This document shows positions 26,030-36,596 of a stretch of 64,000 nt of DNA, in pieces (positions within the stretch are counted from its first letter, which is position 1; the number at the start of each line of letters is the position of its first letter). The notes under the pieces were generated by a model. That model was given only the letters and a program-made list of their open reading frames with translations. It searched no databases and was not told where the DNA came from. The DNA comes from Rhodamnia argentea (lineage: Eukaryota; Streptophyta; Magnoliopsida; Myrtales; Myrtaceae). The position numbers and the translations under genes were made by a program. The stretch lies in NCBI RefSeq assembly GCF_020921035.1, contig NC_063155.1, forward strand, positions 24,669,294 through 24,733,293. The letters are read 5' to 3'.

Positions 26030-26606
26030 AGTGTCCAATCGTTTCGCTATGCCAATATTGGCAAGTATATTAGTAGGTTTGATTGCCTTCCTGAAAATTA
26101 TGATGAATTTTGAACTCAAAAAGAGAGCCTGGGAGTCTTCTAATATCTTTTAGTCGTGTTGATCCTGTGATATCCGCTACACTCTTCTAATTAACAAGTT
26201 CGGTGATAATTTTGAAATCCATCTCAATGATAAATTTATGGAAATCATGTTTTTTTGTTATGGTAGGTTCTAATCATAGCGCCCATAATTCTACTTATAA
26301 AGAACATATTCCAAGAAATGAGATATAATCGCCAGGCTAGTCACCCCTTCCATTTCGAAATAATCCTCTAGCTCTTGCAAGTTTAGAATTATCTTTAGAC
26401 GATCCATCCATATTCAATTTAATCCATTCCGGTGGTGGAGGATCCCGAGCAACCACAATGGGAGAAGTATGTGATCCACTTTTAGCCAAGTTGATCGTCG
26501 GCGTAGCTATGATTTCCTTCGTGTGTGATTGAATTACGGAAAGGAAAAACAAAACTTTCTTGAAAAAGCGACTTGTTCCGCTGTTGCCGAAAGGCCGTAA
26601 ACTCAC
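26030..26606 (-). pseudogene. Decayed RNase H domain of a plant LINE retrotransposon
   Basis: Read on the minus strand, 26606-26337 encodes PPPPEWIKLNMDGSSK followed by LARARGLFRNGRGD. This is the start of the RNase H domain found at the end of plant L1-type LINE ORF2 (motif W-K-N-DGS, then GG--R). Beyond a stop at 26334 the similarity continues through other frames: an EMDFKII-like strand and an FQEGNQ stretch that resembles the usual REANQ-ADxLA motif. Stops and frameshifts show it is dead. RNase H normally cleaves RNA in RNA-DNA hybrids during retrotransposition. No upstream reverse transcriptase is recognisable to the right, so it is a 5'-truncated copy. Confidence 0.7.
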
Positions 26607-27059
26607 ACCAACATTAATACTCCAATCGCATTGGGGGTTGAATCTCCCCTTGTCAGCCAGGTCGGATTTTTTAAGTGTTTTATTTGTAACTTCTTGAACA
26701 TTTTTTTTTTTCTGAATCGTGCGGCTCTTATAATTTAATCCTTATCTAATTGTAATAAACTAAAGTCTTCAAACATGTTCATGCTGACACACTGAGTCAA
26801 ACTACACTGCAGTAGTCGAAGTCATCTACTTTCGGCCTAACAAAAGAAAAGTCTTTCTGACAAAGTAAACCTTATGATATCCGAGCAAAATCGAAGCTCC
26901 GAGAGCCGCAAAAAATTTGCGAACGGCTTAAGAGCGAGGCTCGGCAGATTCTGTGTCGAAGCCCCGGCATGTTTTTGCTTTCGCTAGTTCATAAGATTGC
27001 TACGGCCTGATGCTTTGAAGGCTGTTCTCGCTCGTCAGCCATGCCTTTGCTCACTCTTG

Positions 27060-30000
27060 ATGCTTGCTGGGCTCAAGCTGGCGATGCCTCTCCGACTCGC
27101 TTTATTGGTGCTTCAGTCTTCAAGGGTCAGTTGTTTGGCATGTGGTCGCATTCTCTTTAATTTGAGACATTTGGTGTCGATTTTGTAGATACGAAGATAC
27201 GAAGAGCTCAGAGTTCTGTCTCTTGTTTTTCTGGGTTCGGTGATTTCATTGTCAAGATCGAGTTTTTGAATACCATGTTTTGGAATGATCGGTGACTACT
27301 ACTTGTTTGTGGAAATTGAAAAAAAACGAATGCCATGTTTTGGAATGATCCAGTTTTTGAATGCCATGTTTTGGAATGATCGGTGACTGCTACTAGTTTT
27401 TGCTTGGATTTTACTTGCAAGTTGTGAAAGTTGATATAAAACGAATCCTTTTTTGAGTGGCAGCGATATCACATTAGTATGTTTTTTGGGTTTGTTGTTG
27501 TGTTGTGGAGATTGATTCATCGTGGGTAACTTTCTGACATCAGGGGCTGTCTCGTTGTTTTGATTGGAGCTTTAGCTATTAGACTTCTTTCATGGTTTCA
27601 CCTCGAGAATTCGGCTCGCTTCACAATGCAAGCTTTAGGCTAATAGCGTTAAATACCAATTTAGTGGACATGTTGACAGTTTGATTGAAACTGGTAGTCA
27701 GGCCTTAACATGCTGTAAAATGTGAACATGGCTCTGAATCCATATTTATGGTTTGTTCTTGTGTCTGCTGACACCGTATGCTTTACGAGGGGCTGATGTT
27801 GATTGTATGGTGCATGTATAAGGTGAGGAGTTTATTGGCCTCAATGATACAGCGAACCATTGCCATGCCACTTGGTGCAGTGTAAGAACTGCTAATTGTT
27901 CCTTTATATAAAGTCATAAAGGCATATGGTTTTGATTTCAATCAACTAATATGATTTTGCATTCTTCTGCAGGTGTGTAGAGTAAGCACAAGTCGTGCTT
28001 TAGTTCGATGCTCTGCAAAGAGATCAAGAAGATATAGAAGACCACAGAAAATTGTTGATCTTGATCTGCAAGTTGACCAGAGTTCATCCAAGACAAATGT
28101 TGCTGATAGATCTTCTTCAACAGTTGAAGATGCTCCGAGTGTTGATGTTTCCTCCAACAATTCTTCCGCGAATTCTACCATGTCCATTTCCTCCAGGGGT
28201 ACTGTCCTTCAGGCGTGTGCAGTCACTTCTGGCTTTATGGTTGCTCTTGGTGCTATAATTAGAGAGGTGGGTCCTCGCTGTCAAGTTCACATTGGATGTT
28301 AGGAAACGCCAATTTTCATCATGATGCGAGACACATTGCAACCTGCTTTTCTCTTCTTATATTTCTTACTGAAATTGCCTTCATTAAGTGGTAACATTTG
28401 ATCCTTACTGGTGGGAACTTTTAGTTATTTTTCTTTCTGCTTTACACCTGTCAGATTCTAAATCTCGACCCAAAACTTGCAGGCATCCCATGTTGCCTTC
28501 ATGGAAGGGTTGACAGTGATTGACTGCACGAAGGCAATATCATGTACAGAATCCCAGTTGGTTTTTGCTAAAAATGAGGGTGGTTGTTGCGCGATACCAT
28601 TTCAAGATTTTTCCTGCATATTTATGCTCGGATAACATACTTAAACCAAGTAGAGCCAGACCGATGAGAACTATATGAATGACTCCTTCTCAATAACATG
28701 AATAGTATAATTAAGCATATCGATTGCCGAAAGTTTCTTATAAATGGTTGGCTAGTGGTATGGTTATATAGTTTAAAACAATGAAGCCAGAAATTTGATT
28801 ATTGTTCTCCTTTGTTTGATACCTTCTTTAAAGAGTACTACTAGAATGACAGCCTATAAAATGGGTAGACATCCAGGGGTGTGCATATTTAAGTTGGTTT
28901 GATCCTGCATGCTTGCAGTGGCAGCTCTTGTTGTATTATGCTAATGACATACTTAAATCAAATTGCCCCCTTTTCTTCAAGGGCTCATTTTATGGAAGCA
29001 TGGATACAGTAATGGAAATTGAATTTGTATTTCATTTTAGAATAGCCGGTTGATGCTAGTTGAAAGTTCGCTGTTACATTTCTAGTTAAACTAGATGCTA
29101 AGTATCCTAAATGCAATCTTTTTCCTCCTTAAATCTGATTAATGAAGATATTAAACTTTAGACTTGCCATTGGGTCTGGTCACTTACTCTTGATGACAAC
29201 GGGGCTTGATTAATAAAACGTGCTTAAGAAGATCATTCTTTCTCCTTGCTTACAGTTAGTTTTGAGACATGGCATCTTGAGTTGGTTACAGGATTGGTTA
29301 TTCTGATATCGTCTTGTCGGTACCTACTATTGAGGACATGGCCAGAGTTTGCAGAGTCTAGTGAAGCAGCCAATCGGCAGGTACCATGCATCTCACCCCC
29401 TTTATCTCGTGGTCTTTACATGCGTTAATGATTGGGTTTGCCTGATGCATAAATACTTACCTATAGAACAAAAAGATTACATAGATGGTTGGGGTACTTT
29501 TGTGGCCTATTGTTCTTTGGAAAACCACTTTCCATTTTCAACCTCGTGCCACGTCTCTTAGGTATTTGTGAACTCACAAGCTGTGCAACCTTTTTACTCA
29601 GTATAGGCTCTGTTTGAACTTGCAGGTTCTTACCTCACTTGAACCTGTGGATTATTTGGTAGTTTCATTTCTCCCAGGAATCGGTGAGGTACTACACAAA
29701 TCGTGTGTCTTGATTCTCTATTTGTTCTTCAGTTTATTATGTCAATAATCATGCTTCATACTTCTGTGTCCTCTTATTATCAAATGTATGTATCCAGGAA
29801 CTTCTTTTCCGTGGTACGCTGCTCCCACTGTCCAGAAACAACTGGAACAGCGTCCTGCTTGTTGCTGCCTTATTTGGGATCCTACATTTGGGCAGCGGTC
29901 GAAAGTATTCCTTTGCAATTTGGTATGTGTAATTTGAGCAATGTCCTTTTCCCATTAATTTTCAGATTGTCCCCACATCATGGCCAGCTGTAATCCTGTT

Positions 30001-30495
30001 TGTGATCCTCTCGACCAAAAATATGCATTCGTCATTGTGCTTTCTGCTACCAAAAATATGCACATGTCCATAAGAAAACCCTGAGATTGGCTAGACAGAT
30101 TGTGTTTAACTCAAGGTCTTGTTTAGTTCTCTTTGTCCGTGAGAAATTGAAAGCACATTTGAGTTGCCACCTTTGTGTCACAGTTAACCACGGAGAAATT
30201 TTTTTTATATTTTCCATTGAAGCGGAAATTATAACATTCCTCTGGAGCAAAGTTAATTCTCATGATGTATCAGAAGTGCCGAGTCTCACAGGAAGGTAGT
30301 ATATGGGGCATTTCTCATGTTTACCTGCTCATGTTTGGCTTGCAAACTTGTTTTAGGGCAAGCTTTGTCGGATTGATGTACGGTTCTGCAACAATGATCT
30401 CTTCGAGCATTGTCGTGCCAATGCTCTCTCATTCACTGAACAATCTGGTTGGAGGGATGATATGGCAGTACTTAAAGTCAGAGTCGTCGGAGTAA
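27060..30495 (+). CDS. CPBP/Rce1-like intramembrane metalloprotease, probably plastidial
   Basis: Seven exons join in frame (290 residues): 27060-27125, 27973-28266, 28483-28543, 29256-29380, 29626-29688, 29798-29922 and 30357-30495. The C-terminal half has the three CPBP (CAAX protease/bacteriocin-processing) motifs: EELLFRG (Glu203, Glu204, Arg208), FGILH (His233) and HSLNN (His270). These residues form the catalytic and metal site, so the enzyme looks intact. Several hydrophobic segments are seen in exons 2, 4, 6 and 7. The N-terminus is rich in Leu, Arg and Ser (for example RALVRCSAKRSRRYRR) and looks like a plastid transit peptide. Plant members with this form are predicted chloroplast proteins of unknown substrate (Arabidopsis At1g14270-like). 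The start at 27060 is chosen because an in-frame stop lies at 26985 and no other in-frame ATG lies between; a Met at 27084 is an alternative. Confidence 0.85.
27261..27405 (+). repeat. Short tandem repeats in intron 1 of the CPBP gene
   Basis: The word ccatgttttggaatgatc occurs three times (27272, 27332 and 27362 approximately), and the first and third copies share longer flanks (agtttttgaat before, ggtgact after). It lies wholly in an 847-base intron. Confidence 0.75.
28544..29255 (+). other. Intron 3 of the CPBP gene
   Basis: This 712-base intron starts gtacag and ends ttacag. It interrupts a Phe codon. Nothing else is recognised in it. Confidence 0.6.
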
Positions 30496-32027
30496 GATAA
30501 ATCCCCAGCAGTTTTTGTGGGTTCTCCACATGAACTGTATAAATTATCTACAAGACATGGCCGTAGGACGGACGCAAGGTGGATTTCGCATGCTGATGTT
30601 TATTCCACGTATAACTTTTGGATCCTGCCTGTACATCATTGATCTAGTTAGAGTATCTTGTTTCTCTTCGTTCTGTGGTGTTTCCCTTACTACTTTGAAA
30701 ATGAGACCGGTCACGAGGACGCGCCTGCGATATATGCTTTGCTATGCGCAAATTTTACCGGTTCGGTTGTCTTGCTGTTTCTACATACCAGTCTTGTACT
30801 TTAGATTCAAGCCCATAATGTTAATGCCTTTATACAGAATCGTGCGTTCGCTTTTCGACCACTTCTTTTTTCGCTCGAAATGAATCGCCTCCATTTGTTC
30901 AGCACTATTATCAGACAAAGAAGAGAGTCAGTTTATCTCATCCCTGCTTCAAACATTTGAATGGAAGGGAAACAGGGATTGTGTTGAGAAAGGGCCTTCC
31001 GCTTTCTTTCTAGAGCTGCTTAATTTCATTCAAGGAATCTTTGCCGCGAAACAACTTAATATCACATTGCCTTTTGACACTAGTTTGTCTTCTTCTTTTA
31101 TTTAATTAATCTATTTGGATTGACTTTTTTTTTTTTTTATACTTTTACAGTTGATTTTTATTCAGTATGCACAAATGTCAACATGAAAAGTAACCTATGA
31201 TTGTTCACAATTTGTCATCACGTTTTGGAGGGAAAATAATATGTTGGAATTGGAGCAAACACGAAGGGGAAACTAACTTGCCCTCCCCTTAAATGTCACA
31301 TTTCCGACAAATAGGATTTATATCATCTTTCATTTCTCAAGCGATTGAATTAGGATGTTTTCCTAATACTGATTGTTTGTGCCGCTTAAATGAATGAAAA
31401 GTATTTTTATTGCTCGGGAAAAATGTTTAAATACTAATTATTGCCATAATAAAAATATTTTTTTATTAATAAATGGGAGAATATGAAATGAAGATGGCTA
31501 GGTGACGTATGCATTATATCCAGGCCCTCGCCGAATGCGGGGCGAGGTGGGCGAAGGCTTTCGATGGTAAACCATACCCAATCCTCCTCGGCCATCGCCG
31601 ATGGCCAGCCACCACTTGAGATCGATCACCAGCGAATAGTAAAGAGAAAAACATAAAAGAAAAAAAGGGAAAAAATTTAAAACATAAAAGACAAATTTAC
31701 CCTTGACCATTCAGAATGTCTTCCTTTCAGATTGACATCGTTACTTCAGGTTTTTATTTAAAATAAGTTTTATTTCAAGTCCTTATTAAGAAAATAAAGG
31801 TATTTCAAGTTTTTATTTGAAATTTTTCGGTATTTCATTGTGCCGTCGCCGCGTGGATTGGTTTTAATTTTCCATAAACTCCGCGTTTGTTGATTTCTTT
31901 TTTCTTTTTTCTGCCTTCCCTTGTTTCTGTTTTCCATCTTTGACGAAAACGATGAGACCAACAAAGGCAGCCCCGCGTAGGAGACGAGTCCAGGTCGTGG
32001 GCAACGCAAAATCTCTCCGCTTTTGCG
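30496..32027. other. Intergenic, no gene seen; GC-rich repeat patch at 31500-31625
   Basis: This is the CPBP 3' flank, then AT-rich DNA. A patch at about 31500-31625 carries 'cctcgcc/ggcgagg' words like the GC-rich cores of the fold-back elements at 1-150 and 39430-39850, flanked by A-rich DNA. No coding sequence is evident. Confidence 0.4.
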
Positions 32028-32035
32028 TTTATATC
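32028..32035 (+). promoter_or_regulatory. TATA-box candidate for the NOI gene
   Basis: The string tttatatc is followed by a CT-rich stretch and lies about 115 bases before the ATG at 32145. Spacing and context fit a plant core promoter; no transcript evidence is available. Confidence 0.4.
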
Positions 32036-32144
32036 AACTCTCTCTGCCCCCTATGTCGACCATGTCACCTGAATCGGTCGATTCGATTCCGTTCACATTC
32101 GCTTCTATCGGTTCGATACTCGATTCGCCTAGGAATCTCCAACC

Positions 32145-33061
32145 ATGTCTTCGGTAAGAAGATTCACTTTTTATTCGTGGGCACGTCGTCATTTGATCTT
32201 GAAAACGATTTGGGTGCTGCAATTTCTTCGATTCTGTGTGTGTTTTTGGTTTTGGAGTGCTGCCGGGGCAGATATGTTCGGTGATGAAAGAATTGCAAAT
32301 TGGGTTTCGTAATGTGGCTCGTTTTACAGTCAATTTCTGAGTTTGTGATGGAATTACTGTGTGTGATGAAGTGACATCGCTCTAGCTTAATTGTTTTGAG
32401 TTCAGAGTGAAAATGCCTCTCTGTGAGTGTTTAACCATGGCGTTCTCTCGTCCGGCTAGCTTCAAGCACTCGCGACTTGTTTTGGAGGCACCTGAAAGAT
32501 CAGGGTGTCAAATCAATTGAGTCATTTCTTCGATTCAGCTAAATTCTGATGTTTTGAGGCACACATTGGAATCGCAGATTCGTAAAATATACTATTCTTT
32601 TGATCTCATTAGTTACACATACCGCATTATGCAAGTACAAATGTTTTCCTAAAAAGCTGTTTCTTTTCTTCCGAGAAACCCTTGATGAATTCTTGTAATG
32701 TGCAAAGGCGGAGTGTTGATTTTCTCTGTGTTATGTGCAGAAGGAAGAGGGACGGCCATTGCCAAAATTTGGGGAGTGGGACGTGAATGATCCGGCCTCA
32801 GCTGCTGGATTCACTGTCATATTCAACAAAGCTAGAGAAGAGAAGAAGGCGGGAGGACCAGCCGAGAGCGTGATGTCGCAGAGGAAGCACGAAGGTTCCC
32901 GTACAGAAAAAGATAAACACAAATACTCCATTAAGGTATTGGCTCAAATTCTTGTTTTTCTTTGCTCTCGTTTGGTGAAAACCCCTAGATGCAGGATTGT
33001 CAAATTTTGACACCTGCAATTCCGGATTTGAATGCAGAGGAAGTGGTTTTGCTGCAGTTGA
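32145..33061 (+). CDS. RIN4/NOI-family small immune-related protein
   Basis: Three exons join in frame (75 residues): 32145-32153 (MSS only), 32741-32935 and 33038-33061. The protein contains the NOI motif PLPKFGEWDVND, which matches the consensus (P-x-FGxW) cut by the bacterial protease AvrRpt2 in RIN4, and continues with GFTVIFNKAREEKK, also typical. The last exon adds only RKWFCCS; its cysteine pair is the usual palmitoylation site that anchors these proteins to the plasma membrane. RIN4 proteins are regulators of pattern-triggered immunity; the role of short single-NOI members is less known. The nine-base first coding exon and 24-base last exon are easy for gene finders to miss, but both are required to supply a start and the conserved CC tail. 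Confidence 0.88.
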
Positions 33062-34079
33062 ATCGGACTTTTTGCAAAGGCTGAGGTTAGCCAACAATAA
33101 GGATACAGTATAAGCACGTTGTAGGTGACTGGCTATAAGTAGTCATTCATCTCAAACTAAGTGATGATTGGTTAACAGTAGTTTTCTCTCTACAGCTTTT
33201 TTCTTTCTTCTTTCAGTTATATCTTTTAGTGAGGAGACACATGTACAGTACGGACTGGTGTCGGATATACTTAATGATAATCAAGTAGAGCATATTTGTG
33301 GAAATTCTTGGAGGTGATTTTGAGATCCAATTCTGGGAATGGCATTGCTTCTTGTCACATATTGATCACGCAAACCTTCTACCTCACAAAATGTCCACAG
33401 CGTATCGCGTGCATCTTGTTCTATGTCTCTGGGATAACAATAATCCGATCACCTTGACAAACAGCTGCAATAAAAAACAACTCATCAAACGAATGCTGTG
33501 GCTATCTTTCTCACCCTTCCTGTTCAGTTGTGCACGATCACATAGCTTGGCCCGCGTGTTTACTTTTCGATCATTGCATACTCCATTTCCCTTCCGAAGG
33601 AAGTTCTGGTTGTGTTGGAGCAGAAGCATCATAGTCTTGTCTCTGGAGGGCATACCTCCAGTGCCTAGGAGCATTATGTACTAGTCTTAAGCTATTGTAG
33701 TGATTGATTTTGTGTGAAGAGTTCATCTGAATCTGCCCGGTTGTACTCTGGAATGCTTCTGATTCCGAACCACATATGATGTCTGGTATTAACTCCATTT
33801 GTGTCCTTGAATGTCTGTGCTGGTGTGAAGCAGCTCACTGATGCTGCCGTAGTTGCGAAAGTGGCATTAGGATCACAAGAAGGCTATCTCCACTTGTGCC
33901 GTGCTTTCTGCAATCTGTGTCTGCCTCAATTGTGATGAAGGATAGTGCAAGTGGTAGTGCTTGGCTGGGGGCTGTAGAATTTGCGCTTTGTACAACTTGT
34001 TGCTCTTAAAGAATTGGGCCGGAATCAGGTTGGTTTGTTTTGTTGGCTAAAATAATTGGTATAAACCTACAAAATATAG
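33062..34079. other. NOI 3' flank and intergenic DNA
   Basis: The transcript of the NOI gene may extend here. I see no further coding sequence or family motif in this stretch. Confidence 0.45.
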
Positions 34080-34240
34080 TGGTCTCAACTGAGCGAATGA
34101 GAGTGCACACCATCATCTTCAAGGTAAGGGTTTGAGTCCTCAACCGGGAACCTGCCCGGTTCAGATAGATTTTGGACTCTATGTTCGATCTTAATAGGGA
34201 ATTTCAATGCAATTCATTTTATGTAATTTTCTTTTTTTGT
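34080..34240 (+). mobile_element. Possible tRNA-derived SINE
   Basis: A stretch beginning 'gtggtctcaactgagc' resembles an RNA polymerase III A box. About 45 bases later comes gggtttgagtcctcaacc, close to the B-box consensus GGTTCGANTCC inside a small stem. The order, spacing and the later T-rich tail fit plant SINEs. It does not fold into a full tRNA by eye, so it is not called a tRNA gene. Confidence 0.4.
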
Positions 34241-34498
34241 GGAGAGAGATAATTTGTATGAAGCGAGAGTGGATATGGAAGAAGATTTTCTCTCCTTTTG
34301 TTTGGACTAAAAGAGCGTAGGAAAACGGAAGTGAATGTCTAATTGAAATATGCACGAAAAAAGCGTCGTGGACTTTCCTTTTGTCCCAATCTACGTCGCT
34401 CTCCAGCTCAGACTCGCTGCCCTTGGTAGACGTTTGGGGTGAATGTGATTAAAAGATGTTGTAGCCAACGTGTTTGTCATATTTCCTGAGAAAAATAG

Positions 34499-35610
34499 AT
34501 GAAAGTTTCGAGTTGGAATTGTCAGGGTCATTCCAGCATCTTACAGCCCTAGTGGCTCAAGAAAGACCCAACTTGGTGTTCCTCGTGGAAACTAAGAAAA
34601 AAAGAGAAGCGGTAGATAGAGTTAGAAGGCGGCTCCAGTTCCAGAACTCCATGACCACCGATCCGATTGGAATTGCGGGGGGACTTGTGGTTATGTGGGA
34701 TGAGGAGGTGACGGTGGGAGTGGAGGATAGTTCACATGAGCTTATTGACATCACCTGTAAAGGTCCTATCAGTGGCACTCCAATGCGAATTACCTTCCCT
34801 CATGCCTCTGCCAACTATCAAGAGAGATTACACCCCTGGCAAAAGTTGCGGTCAATGCATAATGCCAATGGTCTACCTTGGCTTTGCACGGGGGACTTAC
34901 AACGAGATTCTATATTATTGGGAGAAGGCCGGAAAGCGAGAGGTGGACCACTATAGATTATTGGCATTTCAAGAGATGCTGAATGACTGTTCTCTGATGG
35001 ACATCGGAAGCAAAAGTTGTGGTTACACCTGGGTTAATAACAGAGATGGGGAAGCTCTAGTGAGGAAGAGGTCGGCTAGAGCGGTTTGTAATCTTGATTG
35101 GAGAGTGTCCTTTCCAAAAGCGGAAGCCTTTGCCTTGCCGGCTATAGGGTCCGACCATAGCCCTCTCTTACTCTCGTTGTTACCGACGGCTGCCAAAAGA
35201 AAGGCAGAATTTCGCTTTGAGGCGTCCTGGCTAGATGACCCCAATAGCAAAGCTGTTGTCAACGAGGTTTGGAATGATTAGAATAGCACTCAAGTGGACT
35301 TTGTGAGCAAATCGAGTAAGGTGGTTGGCGCGAAGGAGTAGGAAGAATTTTCCGACGCCCATCGCCAAATCGAGAATCTAAAGAGGAAGCTTGCAAAGCT
35401 TACAAACAGTCCTGAGGAAGAGGTGAGTAAGGAGGAGACCTGGCAAATTAAGGAGCAAATTGAAATACTTTGGAGACAGGAAGGGATGTATTGGAGTATA
35501 AGTTCCCGGATCAACTAGTTGGGGTGGGGTGATAGGAATACAAAGTACTTCCATGCCACTACAGTTCAGCAAAGACAACGTAATAGGATGTCTATTTTAA
35601 AGAGTATATG
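34499..35610 (+). pseudogene. Decayed LINE ORF2 fragment (endonuclease region)
   Basis: The fragment begins MKVSSWNCQG, the usual start of the plant L1-type APE endonuclease, and a stop follows after HSSILQP. Similarity continues in a second frame (QERPNLVFLVETKKK, then GLVVMWDEE). A third frame covers MLNDCSLMDIG through GSDHSPLLL, the conserved SDH catalytic site. After a further stop come pieces like QEGMYWSISSRIN and WGDRNTKYFHATTVQ, the linker that precedes reverse transcriptase. No reverse transcriptase follows, so the copy is cut at its 3' side as well as being frameshifted. It cannot make an active protein. Confidence 0.8.
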
Positions 35611-36596
35611 ACCTCTTTTGGACCCGTGACCCTTCAGTGCTGAGACAACATATTGGCAAATCTTCTTCTGGCTAAATCCCAGTTATCGATGAAAGTTTTA
35701 TTTGACCAAAAAAACAAAACTTTCCTTTATTTTTTTTTTTTGGTAAGGACAAAACTTTCCTTTTGTCTCCACTTTAGCCCCCATTCCAGATAGATCCATG
35801 CCTCGTCCCCCCCCAAAAAAAACAAAAAAGAAAATTATTGATTGACAAGAATCATATAAATTTTCTTCATAACAATCGTTAACTTATTCTCAATACAGTG
35901 ATCTACAACAAGATTTTGTACGTAATTGTATCATCCATATCTCGCCTATGCTGTCGCCGAAAAAATGGTTCTCATGAGACAGCATTCACAAGAAAAACAT
36001 GAGAAATGTATCCAATTTTGCAATTAACCAAAGATGATAGGCACTATTGCTATGACTGAAGGCCAAGCGAGGAGACTTCTTCCGTGCTCAGATTCTACAA
36101 CCTATTAACCATCCTCGTCCAAACAAAATCGTAGGAAACTTGACCCAACAAGTTTTGTCCTTTTTATCTGATAACCAACAAGTTAAAAACGCCTCATGAT
36201 ACGGAATCGCACCCGATTCGACATGGGCCATTGACAGAAAGGAATTTTCTTCTTGCATGTGCCCCCATGGCGGCTGACGTTGTCGCCCATCTTCATTGAT
36301 CAGTGACGCAAGTATTAATTGCAGTGGTTTGCAGCTCATCTACTTCACCCACCATATCAAACTCTCTCGTCTCTCAGCAGTCAATTCAGTCGCACGGCAT
36401 CCGTTTCTCGCCCCCTAACTCTGCACTCGCTTGCCTAACCCTAACCCCTTCCTCTGTTTTCTCGCCCTCGTTCTCTGTTGGTGCAACCTTAACCAACATC
36501 ACCGAAACCCTCGAGAATCGTTCAAGCTTCGCATATAAATGCCTCCCCCGATCAGAGCCCCCTAGATCCGCTCCCTCTTACTCTGAGCTTCGACAA
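35611..36596. other. Intergenic DNA and KCR1 leader
   Basis: Nothing coding is recognised up to about 36300. An open frame runs from 36303 into KCR1, but its first 98 codons lack similarity to the family and are Ser/Pro-rich with a CT bias, so I treat them as promoter and 5' UTR. Confidence 0.5.

Noticed and set aside
34100-34160. A tRNA gene
   Set aside because: A- and B-box-like words are present but no full cloverleaf with paired acceptor stem can be drawn by eye.
36303-36596. 98-codon N-terminal extension of KCR1 in the same frame
   Set aside because: KCR proteins start with a short segment before the membrane helix. The extension is Ser/Pro-rich like a CT-biased leader, and the Met at 36597 gives the family length.
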